From Rhodanobacteraceae bacterium (GTDB lineage: Bacteria > Pseudomonadota > Gammaproteobacteria > Xanthomonadales > SZUA-5), in NCBI GenBank assembly GCA_016713135.1, contig JADJPR010000023.1, positions 804,336-868,335 of the forward strand: DNA of 64,000 bases, written 5' to 3'. How positions within the stretch are numbered: position 1 is the stretch's first letter; every line of letters begins with the position of its first letter. A program made the position numbers and the translations under genes. A model generated the notes under the pieces. The model had not been told where the DNA came from. It did no database searches and saw only the letters and a program-made list of their open reading frames with translations. Positions 25,488 through 34,271 of this stretch are shown here, piece by piece.

Positions 25488-26381
25488 CTACGACGACCTC
25501 GCGCGACGCCGCCAGCCGTCCTGGGCGTAGATCGCCAGCGCCAGCCAGATGCAGCCGAAACCGATCGCGCGATCGCTGCCGAAGGGCTCGCCCAGCAGCA
25601 GCACGCCCGACAGCAACTGCAGGGTCGGCGAGATATATTGCAGGATGCCGACCAGCGAGTACGGGATCCGCCGTGCGCCGTAGGAGAAGCCGATCAAGGG
25701 CAGCGCGGTGAGCACGCCGCCGAGCACCAGCAAGCCGTCCTGACCGATCGCCCCGGTGAGGAATGCAGCGCGCTGCGCTGACGCCATCCACAGCAGCCAG
25801 CCGAGCGCCACGGGCGTCAGGATCAGGCTCTCGATGGCCACGCCCGGCACCGCCTCAACCGCCACCTGTTTGCGGATCAACCCGTACACGGCGAAGCTCG
25901 ACGCCAACACCAGCGCGATCCACGGCAGCGCGCCCTGGCTCAGCGTCAGCCAACCCACGCCGACGGCCGCCAGCGCCACCGCGCTCCACTGCACCCGGTT
26001 GAGGCGCTCGCCGAGCACGCCGACACCGATCGCCACCGACAGCAGCGGATTGATGAAATAGCCCAGGCTGGCATCGACCACGCGTCCGTTGGTCACGGCC
26101 CAGATGTACACGCCCCAGTTGATGCTGATCAGCAGACTGCTGGCGATCAGCATGCGTCCCACCCGGCGCCCGGCGAGCGCGCGCCGCAACCAGCCGCGCC
26201 CATCGCTCCAGAACAGCCACAGCGACACGAACACCGCGCACCAGAGCACGCGGTGGGCGATGATCTCGAGCGCCGGCAGATGACTCAGCAGCGCCCAGTA
26301 CAGCGGGAACAGGCCCCAGATCAGGTAGGCCGACACCGCCGCCGCAAGGCCGCGGCGGTCGACGGGCTGGGTTGGACTCAT
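25488..26381 (-). CDS. rarD: RarD-type EamA/DMT permease
   Basis: A 297-aa inner-membrane protein with about ten spans in two EamA halves. The family start is plain (RRGLAAAVSAYLIWGLFPLYW), with the later INWGVYIWAVTNGRVVDASLGYFINPL and SYGARRIPYSLVGILQYISPTLQ segments. RarD proteins are putative drug/metabolite exporters whose substrate is not established. The ATG at 26379-26381 is the family start. A degraded second copy of its first ~40 codons lies at 28600-28731. Confidence 0.93.
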   Translation of the reverse strand: MSPTQPVDRRGLAAAVSAYLIWGLFPLYWALLSHLPALEIIAHRVLWCAVFVSLWLFWSDGRGWLRRALAGRRVGRMLIASSLLISINWGVYIWAVTNGRVVDASLGYFINPLLSVAIGVGVLGERLNRVQWSAVALAAVGVGWLTLSQGALPWIALVLASSFAVYGLIRKQVAVEAVPGVAIESLILTPVALGWLLWMASAQRAAFLTGAIGQDGLLVLGGVLTALPLIGFSYGARRIPYSLVGILQYISPTLQLLSGVLLLGEPFGSDRAIGFGCIWLALAIYAQDGWRRRARSS

Positions 26382-26479
26382 CCGGTGCGTGGCTCGTCAA
26401 AAACGGAGCGCGATTCTGCGCGGTCGCAGACTGGTGGATGACTCGGATTGGCATCCGCGGGACGGGCGGTTGTGGCGCC

Positions 26480-26577
26480 GTTTGGCAAGAGGGCACGAGG
26501 GCACGAGGGCACATGCGCGCAAGAGCCGGTTCGGTGCGAAAGTGCGCCCTTGCGTGCCCTCGTGCCCTCGTGGCCTC
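26480..26577. repeat. Palindromic repeat with GGGCACGAG tandem arms
   Basis: The left arm has tandem GGGCACGAG 9-mers (26489-26512), the right arm its reverse complement (GTGCCCTCGTGCCCTCGTGG, ~26555-26574), around a core with GAGCCGGTTCGGTGCGAA. A similar element with the same arm words follows tRNA-Arg at 39762-39865, and a degenerate copy with the same core lies at 26935-26990. Confidence 0.85.
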
Positions 26578-26604
26578 CGGATTTTTCCGCACCAAATCAA
26601 TGTC

Positions 26605-27065
26605 TTATAGATTGTTCGGTGAGAGTCCTGGTCGCCCCTGGCCGGTGTGCTTATTCGCGCATCGAACCGTGATTCTCGCAAGATCGCGGACTGTGTTTTT
26701 GGACGCAAAGGACGCAAAGGACGCAAAGGAAATCAAACGCGATACAGCGCTGGGGTATCCCCGGCACTTGCTGTCTTTGCGTCCTTTGCGTCCCTTTGCG
26801 TCCTTTGCGTACTCAATCACAGGGTCGTCGTTTCGCACGGGCTGAAAATGTATGAAATTCAACATCTTGGCGCATGTTCGGTGAGAGTTCCGGTCGCCCC
26901 TGCCGGTCTGCTTTCTCGCGCATCGAACCGGAGTGCACGAGGGCAGGCGAGAGCCGGTTCGGTGCGAATGAGCGCCTTCGCGTGCCGTCGTTCCCTCCGA
27001 ATTAACACCTAACAATCAATGCCTTGCGATAGGCTCGGTGGGAGCAGCTTCAGCTGCGAGCTTCT
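26605..27065. repeat. Cluster of dispersed-repeat fragments (solo relatives of the 167-bp array unit, plus a GGACGCAAA palindrome)
   Basis: This gene-free stretch (26382-27152) holds: a fragment TTCGGTGAGAGTCCTGGTCG...CGCGCATCGA at 26617-26667; the GGACGCAAA palindrome with arms 26705-26731 and 26777-26809; a second TTCGGTGAGAGTTCCGG fragment at 26878-26928; a degenerate GGGCACGAG element at 26935-26990; and CAATGCCTTGCGAT...GTGGGAGCAGCTTCAGCTGC at 27014-27063. The TTCGGTGAGAGT and CTTCAGC/GTGGGAGC parts are the reverse complement of words in the 167-bp tandem unit at 46801-47790. No coding potential is credible here. Confidence 0.75.
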
Positions 27066-27152
27066 GCCGTCGGCCGCGGGGAGAGATCGCCGACGGAGTC
27101 GCAAGGACCTGCGCCTCGACGTCAAGGCCCGCAAGGTACGCGAGGGCGCCCT

Positions 27153-28148
27153 GTGGAGGCCTGGATCCTCGACCGCTACGGCAAGCGCAACCAGCTGCGA
27201 CTGGCAGAGGTCGCGACACCGGCGATGCGCGAGACCGATGTCCTGGTCCAGGTGCGCGCCGCCAGCATCAATCCGCTCGATGCCAAGATCCGCGGCGGCG
27301 AGTTCAGACCGATCCTGCCCTACCGCCTGCCGCTGATCCTGGGCAATGACCTCGCCCGCGTGGTCGAGGTGGGTTCGCGCGCAAGCCGGTTCAAACCGGG
27401 CGACGAGGTCTATGCCCGGCCCGACAAGGACCGCATAGGGACCTTCGCGGAATTGATCGCGATCGATGAGTCTGACCTCGCGCTCAAGCCCGCGCGCCTT
27501 TCCATGGAAGAGGCCGCGTCCATCCCGCTGGTCGGCTTGACCGCCTGGCAGGCGCTGGTCGAAACGGCCGGGCTGATGCGCGGCCAGAAGGTGCTGATCC
27601 ACGCCGGCGCCGGCGGCGTCGGCACGATCGCGATCCAACTTGCCAGGCACTTCGGCGCAGAGGTCGCGACCACCACCAGCACAGTCAATGTCGAATGGGT
27701 CAAGGCGCTCGGCGCCGATCACGTCATCGACTACAAACAACAGGACTTCTCCACTGTCCTGCGCGGTTACGACGTGGTCCTGACCAGCCTGGACAAGGGG
27801 ACGCTGGAGAAATCGCTGCGCGTGCTCAAGCCCGGCGGCAAGCTGATCTCGATCTCCGGCCCACCGGACCCGGCGTTCGCTCGATCGATCAGCGCTTCCT
27901 GGCCGTTGCGGCTTGTGATGCGACTGCTCAGCCATCGCATCCGAAAACAGGCCCAGGCACGACAGGTCAGCTACTCGTTCCTGTTCATGCGCGCCGAGGG
28001 CGGGCAACTGCGCGAGATCACGCGCCTGATCGACGCCGGAATCATCCGACCAGTGCTGGATCGGGTCTTCCCTTTCGACGCGATCAACGCGGCCCTGGCC
28101 TATGTCGAACAGGGACGTGCCAAGGGCAAGGTTGTCGTGCGCACATGA
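27153..28148 (+). CDS. NADP-dependent quinone-oxidoreductase-like MDR protein
   Basis: A 331-aa medium-chain dehydrogenase/reductase without structural or catalytic zinc cysteines, hence quinone-reductase/enone-reductase type. It shows VRAASINPLDAKIRGGEF, ILGNDLARVVEVGS, and the Rossmann motif VLIHAGAGGVGTIAIQLARHFGAEV; the end FPFDAINAALAYVEQGRAKGKVVV is the family C-terminus. It probably reduces an activated alkene or quinone with NADPH. The start is the GTG at 27153 (no in-frame ATG nearby), so the N-terminus is slightly uncertain. It stands alone among repeats and relics. Confidence 0.92.
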   Translation: MEAWILDRYGKRNQLRLAEVATPAMRETDVLVQVRAASINPLDAKIRGGEFRPILPYRLPLILGNDLARVVEVGSRASRFKPGDEVYARPDKDRIGTFAELIAIDESDLALKPARLSMEEAASIPLVGLTAWQALVETAGLMRGQKVLIHAGAGGVGTIAIQLARHFGAEVATTTSTVNVEWVKALGADHVIDYKQQDFSTVLRGYDVVLTSLDKGTLEKSLRVLKPGGKLISISGPPDPAFARSISASWPLRLVMRLLSHRIRKQAQARQVSYSFLFMRAEGGQLREITRLIDAGIIRPVLDRVFPFDAINAALAYVEQGRAKGKVVVRT

Positions 28149-28162
28149 ATCCCTGACCGGCG

Positions 28163-28330
28163 GAGGAGATCGCCCGCACCTTCCCGCAGGCCGAAGTGGT
28201 CAAAGCCTTCATTTCCTTGTTCGCGCAGGTGATTGCCGCCGGCCCAGCATTCGCCGACGGCAGGACGGCCACCTTGTTGGTCGCCGCGGACCGGCGCGTG
28301 GCGCATGACCGCTTCCGCCTAACCGCAGGG
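28163..28330 (+). pseudogene. Relic of an NADPH-dependent F420-reductase-like / NAD(P)-binding protein
   Basis: In one frame the DNA reads EEIARTFPQAEVVKAFISLF, then AQVIAAGPAFADGRTATLLVAAD. This is the central segment of F420-reductase-like NAD(P)-binding proteins (normally ...VVKAFNTxFAQ...). Neither the dinucleotide-binding N-terminus nor the C-terminus is present, so this is a leftover of about 50 codons starting 15 bp after the MDR gene. Confidence 0.6.
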
Positions 28331-28599
28331 ACGGCGCCAACGGTGCGATCAGCATCGCCCGCATCTGTTCGCGCAGCCCCGGGGGCAGGAGGATTTCGGC
28401 CTCGCTGCCTGGCGTTGCACGTCCATCAGCAGCTCCCGCACGTGAGTGTTTGGCACCTCAGCTCCAGGCTGCCAACGGGCAGGCGGCGCTGGCGCTGGCG
28501 CGAAAGCGAATGCTCATCGGCCACCCAGCGCGCGGCGTACGGGCTGATGAGAATCACCGCCTCGTGCATCAGTCCTGGCAACGATGCCGCAGCCGGCGT

Positions 28600-28731
28600 C
28601 CTGATGCGCATCGAGCTGGGCGATTGGAAGGAGACCAAGAGCGCCCGACACAGCGGGAACTGGCCGAGATTGGATGGGCCGACACAGCCGCCGCGGGGCC
28701 GCGGTGGTCGACAGGCTGGCTTGGCCTCACT
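28600..28731 (-). pseudogene. Degraded duplicate of the rarD 5' end
   Basis: 28637-28731 aligns base for base, with scattered changes, to the first ~95 bp of rarD (26287-26381); similarity fades toward 28600. In the minus frame it still reads QPVDHRGPAAAVSAHPI against QPVDRRGLAAAVSAYLI, then the frame is lost. It is a truncated, frameshifted copy with no start codon of its own. The remaining sequence of 28331-28946 shows nothing I can assign. Confidence 0.72.
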
Positions 28732-28946
28732 TGCGAGCAGTTCGTCCGAAGCTGGGCGCGCCAGCTGGGTTGATCCACGCCATGCCCCGGGGCACCCTTG
28801 CAAACCCATTCATAATTCTTTACCGTTGACGAACTCATGCGACGCCGGCGTCGTCGAGGGACTTGCGGCGGTTTGAATTCAACGACTGCGAGCAATTGCG
28901 CTCCGCGCAAACCTGGCGCCTGGCGCCGCAACAAGCGAGGCTGCGG

Positions 28947-30008
28947 ATGCCCGAACATTCAGCGAAGCCAGCCCTGACGCTCGGAAAGATCGCCTGGAGT
29001 GTTGCGTTGGCGATGGCTGCGGCGACCTCGGGCCTTGCGGTGCTGTCCAACGCGACTATGGCTCGCGACGCGTATTGGGCCGGCCAGTTCATCGGCGGAT
29101 TCATTGGCGCGCTGCTGCTCCCGTTGCTGCTCGCCTACATCGTCTGGTACCTGTCGGGCAGGCGCAATGATGCCGCGCGCGTCATCTTCCTGGTAATGCT
29201 CGTACTCGGACTTTTCGCGCAGTTGGGGCGGGTGGGCACGGCGACGTCAGAAGCGAAAACCAGGCGCCAACTCGGCGCGGCGTACATGGAACTGAATCAG
29301 TCGATATTGACCGCCGCGATGGACGTAGGCTTCACGCGTCGCGACGTGGCGGCGCGACTGTTGGCTTATGAGCGCCGTTTCGACGAATTGACCTCGCCCC
29401 AGCGAGGTATCGATCCACTGCGCGGCGCCATTCGCGAGCATTACCTCGACATCCTGAAGCGGGAGCTGGAATACGCCGCAGTGCTGCACGAAGTGTTTGG
29501 CGGCGATGTGATCAATGTTGCAAACCTGTACCGCGACGGCGAACTCGCGCGCTGCCGCGCGATGCTGCGTAACATGATCGAGGCCGGACGCGCCTACGAG
29601 CAGCACATAGATTCCTTGCCCGCGCGACTCGAGGCGCGGCTAAAGGACCACAATGTCGACCCCAGACGAGCCTCGGAAATTGTATCTGGCACACGTAACG
29701 ACCTCCAAAAGCACGTGGCGTCGACCAAGTTGCTGTTGAAGGCGCGCGCGGAGTGGGCCGGCGCGGTGGACGCGCTGTACGACCACGTCGCAAGATCGAT
29801 GAGCCGCTCACGCGTAGCCGCCGACGGCCTGATCGAGTTCGACGATGAAGCAGACCGATCACGATTCGAAGCGCTCGCCAAACGCGTTGATGCGGGCACA
29901 GATGTGCTGGTGAAGCTCGAGGAAGGCGTCATGAAGGAACTCGAGGTGCCGGTGCCGCCAGAGGAACCAGCGAAGACTGTTGCACAGCCACAATCCGTAA
30001 AAATCTGA
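28947..30008 (+). CDS. Membrane protein of unknown function coupled to an RHS gene
   Basis: A 353-aa protein with three N-terminal hydrophobic spans (~8-30, 40-62, 70-88) and a long, helical, charged C-terminal region (~100-340) likely in the cytoplasm or periplasm (e.g. LKRELEYAAVLHEVFGG, ARLKDHNVDPRRASEIV). No family is recognised. The ATG at 28947 has GCGAGG upstream and gives the best start; an in-frame upstream start is possible. Its stop is 1 bp before the start of the RHS gene, so the two are one operon, and the membrane protein may help anchor or export the RHS protein. Confidence 0.78.
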   Translation: MPEHSAKPALTLGKIAWSVALAMAAATSGLAVLSNATMARDAYWAGQFIGGFIGALLLPLLLAYIVWYLSGRRNDAARVIFLVMLVLGLFAQLGRVGTATSEAKTRRQLGAAYMELNQSILTAAMDVGFTRRDVAARLLAYERRFDELTSPQRGIDPLRGAIREHYLDILKRELEYAAVLHEVFGGDVINVANLYRDGELARCRAMLRNMIEAGRAYEQHIDSLPARLEARLKDHNVDPRRASEIVSGTRNDLQKHVASTKLLLKARAEWAGAVDALYDHVARSMSRSRVAADGLIEFDDEADRSRFEALAKRVDAGTDVLVKLEEGVMKELEVPVPPEEPAKTVAQPQSVKI

Positions 30009-30009
30009 C

Positions 30010-32613
30010 ATGTCAAATGGTGGCTCGCGTATCGGCGTCGCGCTGCTCATGCTGTTGGGACTCGCCGTGGCGGGCCATCGCATGTTCGTGGCGGCGACCG
30101 AGCACGCGCCGGAGCGCGAACCCACGCCGCCGGCGAAGACCGGGCAACCTGCTCTGTCGAGCGCCGCACGCCTGATCATTGGCTTCGTGGGCGTCGGCGC
30201 CAACGGTGACGGTGATGCGAGCGGGCTCGCGGCGCGCGTGCACGGCGTACACGCGGATGCCGTCGCCGTCGACGGCGAATGGAGCCCAAGTGCCGGCTTC
30301 GACTGTCGCGAAAAGGCGACGATCGCATTTGAACTCGCAGACGAGGCAGACGTGCGGGTCGTGGCACTTGGCCCGGACGGCGCGGCTGGCGAAACGGAGG
30401 AGCTGCGACTGCCGATAGGGTTGCACGTGCGCACGCTGCCGGCCGGCACCGCGACGGTTCGGATCGAAGCCAGCTCAGGCGCCCGTACCGACCGTCACGA
30501 AGCCGCCATCTGGCGCCGCGCGATAGCACCGGAAGTGTTGCCGCTGGGGCACACTTTAATCGAAGGCGTGCTGTTGTTCGACGGCCACCTCACGCATTCG
30601 GAAACGGACCTCGACTTGGAAGGCCTTGGTCCGGACCTGTCCTTCGAGCGCACCTACTCGAGCACGATCGGCGACGCGGTAGGCACCGTGGGCCGTGGTT
30701 GGCGATCGGTTACCGATGCGCGCGTGCGACATGACAGCTGCGGGCACATCCTGGCCGCGGCCGGGGGCACGTATGTGAACTATTTCGAGGCAAAGCGAGA
30801 GGGCCGCTTTCGGCCGCTGTACGGTCACCATTCAACTCTCGAGCGTCTTCCGGTTGGCTGGCGCATGACCGCGAAGGACGGCACGCGCTACGAGTTCAAC
30901 GAGCCAGACGGCGCTTCGTTCCGGCTATCCACGATTACCGATCCGCACGGCAACCGAGTGCTGCACCGCTACGTTTTGCTCGAGGGCTGGACGGTGCTTG
31001 CCCAGATCGAGGATGCGACAGGCCGCAAGCTGGAATTCACCTATCGCATGCGGACGCTGCGTGCAGGCGAGCGTGTGCTCGAGCGCCGGCCGCTGCTGAC
31101 GCAGGTCGACGGCCCCGGCGGCTGGCGCCTGATGCTAGAACACGATGCGAGCGGCAACCTCGTTGCAACCACGGTGAAAGATGACAGCGCACTAGGCACG
31201 AAGCAGCAGTCCTTTGCGTACGAGGACTTCGCCGACGCCGACGGCGAGCGCCTTGGTTTCCGCCTCGTGCGCATCGACGATCTATCGCAACAGACCTGGA
31301 CCGGCTTCGGCTACGAGCGCGCCATGGGCATTGCGAGGGACGCCGACGCACGCCATGCGCTGACGCGCCTGGTCCGGCATCGCAAGCCCGACAATGGCGT
31401 AGTTGCGTTCGCCTACAAGGGAACGCCCGGCGCCGGCCCGGTGTCGACCGTGGTCACATCGGCACGAGGTCCCGCGACGACGTACGAGATGGACGTGAAC
31501 GGTTTGGTCGTGGCGACGCGCAAACCCAGCGGCACCAGCACAAGCGAGTGGGATGTCGGTGAGCGCCTAGTCACGCAGAGCACTGATGCGAATGGGCGCA
31601 TCATCGAATATGCGTACGACACACACGGCAACAAGCTGCGCGAAACGCTCCGCTTCGGGTCGAGCACTCCGGTGGTCCGCTCGTGGGACTACGTGCCCGC
31701 AAGCGAGTTCCAGGTACCGATCCGCAATCGCATCAAATCGGCGACCGACGGTCGTGGCTTGGTCACTCGCTACCACTACGACTCGCGCGGCAATATGTTG
31801 TCCAGCGAGCGCGCTGGCACCGCAGAGCGCTGGCGTTACGGCAAGCGCGGCGAGTTGCTCGCCGCGATCGCAATCGACGGCACCGAGGTGCGCTACGAAT
31901 ACGACACCAACGGCTATCTCGCATTGGAGACCGGCGAGGTAGGCGACAAGCGATTTCGCCACGACGCGCGCGGGCGCCTCCTCGAAGAGGTCGACGCAGG
32001 CGGCGCGACGCGCACCTGGCGCTACGATGTTCGCGACCGGGTTCTGCAACGTTCCATGCTGATCATCGACGATGAAGACGCCATCGCGTCGGTGATGTTC
32101 GACGACCGCGCTCGGCGCAAGGTCGCCACACATCGGAACGGCGGCAAGTCGGTATTCGACTACGACGAGATGGGGCGATTGTTGAAGCTTGTCGATCCCG
32201 ACGGACGTGTGTACACCAAGCAGTGGGATCTCCACGGCAACCTGCTTCGGGAGATCGACTTCGCGCGCAGCATCACCACCTACCGATACGACGACTCCGA
32301 CCGACTGGTCGAGCGCAAGGGCCCGGGCAAGGAGGACATCGTCGAGTACGCTTACGACCGCTACGGCAACATGACGGCCGAGCGCACGCGCGGAGCGGAC
32401 AGGGATGAACTGGCCGAGCAACGTTTCGACCATCCCTTGTACAAGCCGACCTGGTCCCGCTTCACACGCAAGGGCGAGCCAACCGAAGTCTGGTTCAGGG
32501 AATTCGACGGCAACGGCAACTGCACTCGCCTGCGCGGCGACGACGGCCATGATGAGCGCTTCGAATACGACGCCTTCGACCGGCCGAGACCGGTCAGTCA
32601 GCGCACAACCTGA
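30010..32613 (+). CDS. RHS/YD-repeat protein, C-terminally truncated
   Basis: An 867-aa protein with an N-terminal signal/anchor (~7-27), a ~150-aa beta region, and a DUF6531-like start of the RHS shell (HLTHSETDLDLEGLGPDLSFERTYSS). A series of YD repeats fills the rest (e.g. YRYDDSDRLVERKGPG, YAYDRYGNMTAER, FEYDAFDRP). Full RHS proteins end with the core PxxxxDPxGL and a toxic or adhesive tip. Here the frame stops in a YD repeat with neither. The 285 bp after the stop read partly like more protein in other frames, so I infer decay or a frameshift of the 3' end. It was probably a surface or secreted polymorphic protein. Confidence 0.85.
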   Translation: MSNGGSRIGVALLMLLGLAVAGHRMFVAATEHAPEREPTPPAKTGQPALSSAARLIIGFVGVGANGDGDASGLAARVHGVHADAVAVDGEWSPSAGFDCREKATIAFELADEADVRVVALGPDGAAGETEELRLPIGLHVRTLPAGTATVRIEASSGARTDRHEAAIWRRAIAPEVLPLGHTLIEGVLLFDGHLTHSETDLDLEGLGPDLSFERTYSSTIGDAVGTVGRGWRSVTDARVRHDSCGHILAAAGGTYVNYFEAKREGRFRPLYGHHSTLERLPVGWRMTAKDGTRYEFNEPDGASFRLSTITDPHGNRVLHRYVLLEGWTVLAQIEDATGRKLEFTYRMRTLRAGERVLERRPLLTQVDGPGGWRLMLEHDASGNLVATTVKDDSALGTKQQSFAYEDFADADGERLGFRLVRIDDLSQQTWTGFGYERAMGIARDADARHALTRLVRHRKPDNGVVAFAYKGTPGAGPVSTVVTSARGPATTYEMDVNGLVVATRKPSGTSTSEWDVGERLVTQSTDANGRIIEYAYDTHGNKLRETLRFGSSTPVVRSWDYVPASEFQVPIRNRIKSATDGRGLVTRYHYDSRGNMLSSERAGTAERWRYGKRGELLAAIAIDGTEVRYEYDTNGYLALETGEVGDKRFRHDARGRLLEEVDAGGATRTWRYDVRDRVLQRSMLIIDDEDAIASVMFDDRARRKVATHRNGGKSVFDYDEMGRLLKLVDPDGRVYTKQWDLHGNLLREIDFARSITTYRYDDSDRLVERKGPGKEDIVEYAYDRYGNMTAERTRGADRDELAEQRFDHPLYKPTWSRFTRKGEPTEVWFREFDGNGNCTRLRGDDGHDERFEYDAFDRPRPVSQRTT

Positions 32614-32898
32614 TCGTCGACGACTTCGGCCTCAAGCTCCTGCGTACCCCGCACGACGAGGACTGCCACGAACTCAACGCCGAGCGCTACGAGCGCGCAG
32701 CCACCACCCGTCACCAGCAACGTCGACTTCGACGAATGGGCCGACGCCCGGCGGAGCCGAGCAGGTTGTCACCGTCGACCGCCTACGCCACGGCGCCGGC
32801 AGGTATCGCGACGCCGCACGCGACACCCTTGATCCGACAGGCGTGCATGAAGCACTCGAATGCCTCGATATCACATGGTTGCAGCCATCCGCGCCCCA
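32614..32898 (+). other. Probable decayed tail of the RHS gene
   Basis: No intact gene. Short plus-strand stretches in shifting frames (e.g. FGLKLLRTPHDEDCHELNAE, DTLDPTGVHEALE) are compatible with a former RHS C-terminus. I cannot reconstruct a single frame. Confidence 0.4.
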
Positions 32899-33255
32899 TC
32901 AGCCTTCGCCTTGGTGAAACTTGCCCTTGATCCAGTGGCCAACGACGCGTGGAACACCACCCTTCGGGTAGTGCCACTGCGGCCCGTTGTAGTTCGCGCC
33001 GCGCCCCGGAAAGAGGTATAGCCCGGATCGCTCAGCTCCGACATGCTCGAACATCGGATCATTGTTGCTTGGAATGCCGTCGTTGGTGCGGTTGTAGCAG
33101 TGGTCCGAGACGATCACGCTGTGGCGTGGGCAGCCACATTCCGCTGAGACCATCTCGGCAAGCTCCGCGCCGCGGAGTGGCTGCCCGGGATGCGCGTCGT
33201 TGAGCCGGCGGGCGACTCGTTCCAGCACATCAGCGATCTTTTCCCTGGCTGCCAT
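32899..33255 (-). CDS. Small protein with a possible DUF7225-like domain
   Basis: A 118-aa soluble protein, convergent with the RHS gene. After a helical N-terminus (KIADVLERVARRLND, LRGAELAEMV) it has VIVSDHCYNRTNDGI, then PMFEHVGAERSGLYLFPGRGANYNGPQWHYPKG. The pattern of (S/P)SDxCYNR followed by FExxG and a YxGPxxH segment recalls a domain I know as DUF7225, found alone or beside nuclease-type proteins; the match is from memory and uncertain. Being on the opposite strand, it is not a typical RHS immunity gene. Confidence 0.68.
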   Translation of the reverse strand: MAAREKIADVLERVARRLNDAHPGQPLRGAELAEMVSAECGCPRHSVIVSDHCYNRTNDGIPSNNDPMFEHVGAERSGLYLFPGRGANYNGPQWHYPKGGVPRVVGHWIKGKFHQGEG

Positions 33256-33439
33256 GGCTCAACTCCGCGGTCATCTGCACGGTGCGGATGACCATGTTAC
33301 TCGGCATCGATCCGCGGATGCCGTCATCCGCCGCCCCGCCGGATCCCGCGCGGCAGTCGAGGAAGGACGGAGCACAGCCATGCTCGGCCAGCATGGCGAG
33401 GCGTATGCTGGGTGCTAAATTCAGGGGAGTGCGGTACCG

Positions 33440-34216
33440 ATGGCAAGACGAGTTGGTCCCGCACTGTCCTGCCTCGCCAGCGCCTTGATGGCGGCTGGCA
33501 CTTTCGCGCCGGTCGACGGACACGCCCTGACCTGGGCCCTGCCAGCGTCGCTCCAGGCGCTGAGTGTCCAGGATGACGACGCCGAGGATGCCGACTGGCA
33601 GGACGAGAGCGGCGAGTCGGAGGGCGAGTTCGAGGAGAACGAATCCGCGGGCGAGGAGGAGCAGGCTGCAGACACCACCGAAGCCGAGGACGCGTCCTGG
33701 GAGGACGAGCCCGCGGATGAATCGGCGGAGGAATCCGAGAGTGAATCGGAGGAGTCCGACGCCAACGCGGAGGATCCGGCAGCGGAATCCGTCGACGAAT
33801 CGAGTGCCCCGGAGGAGGAAGAGGCGGAGGACCCTGAAGCCGCAACACCGGACGAAGCGGCGGACCCGGCCTCGCCGCCGCCGGAGCCCCTGTCGCCACA
33901 ACCACCTCCGCCCCCGCCTCCGCCAGACCCACCTGCCCCGCCCACTCCCGTGACTGCGGGGCGGGTCGCGTCCCGATCTTGGGATGACCCGGACGACAAG
34001 ACCATCTACAGGGTCGTGATCAGCCACGATGAGCAGTACTCGATCTGGCCGGCAGACCGGGAGCCTCCCTTCGGCTGGAGAGATGCGGGCAAGACCGGCA
34101 GCAAGCAGGAAGTCCTCGACTACATCCAGGAAGTGTGGACGGACACGCGCCCCTCGTCCCTGCGCAAGAAGATGGAAGAGGCGGAGCGCGAGCGGCAGAA
34201 GGACGGTGGCCAGTAG
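33440..34216 (+). CDS. Exported acidic/proline-rich protein carrying a complete MbtH-like domain
   Basis: A 258-aa protein in one unbroken frame. Residues 1-29 look like a Sec signal peptide (RR then LSCLASALMAAGTFA, cleavage near GHA); ~44-140 is extremely acidic (Glu/Asp/Ser/Ala); ~146-170 is proline-rich; 180-246 is an MbtH-like domain. MbtH features are SWDDPDD at its start, EQYSIWPADRE (198-208), PPFGW (209-213), GKTGSK and EVWTDTRPSSLRK (231-243), with all three signature tryptophans (203, 213, 233). The usual Asn and first Glu of NxExQ are Ser195 and Asp197. MbtH proteins are ~70-aa cytoplasmic partners of NRPS adenylation domains, so fusion to a signal peptide is odd. GGGGAG lies upstream. 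It is followed by a carbamoyltransferase stub. Confidence 0.88.
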   Translation: MARRVGPALSCLASALMAAGTFAPVDGHALTWALPASLQALSVQDDDAEDADWQDESGESEGEFEENESAGEEEQAADTTEAEDASWEDEPADESAEESESESEESDANAEDPAAESVDESSAPEEEEAEDPEAATPDEAADPASPPPEPLSPQPPPPPPPPDPPAPPTPVTAGRVASRSWDDPDDKTIYRVVISHDEQYSIWPADREPPFGWRDAGKTGSKQEVLDYIQEVWTDTRPSSLRKKMEEAERERQKDGGQ

Positions 34217-34271
34217 TCTCCGGAGCAGTCGTCTTGACTGACGCGGACACGCCCGGCACTGAGAGCTGGGC

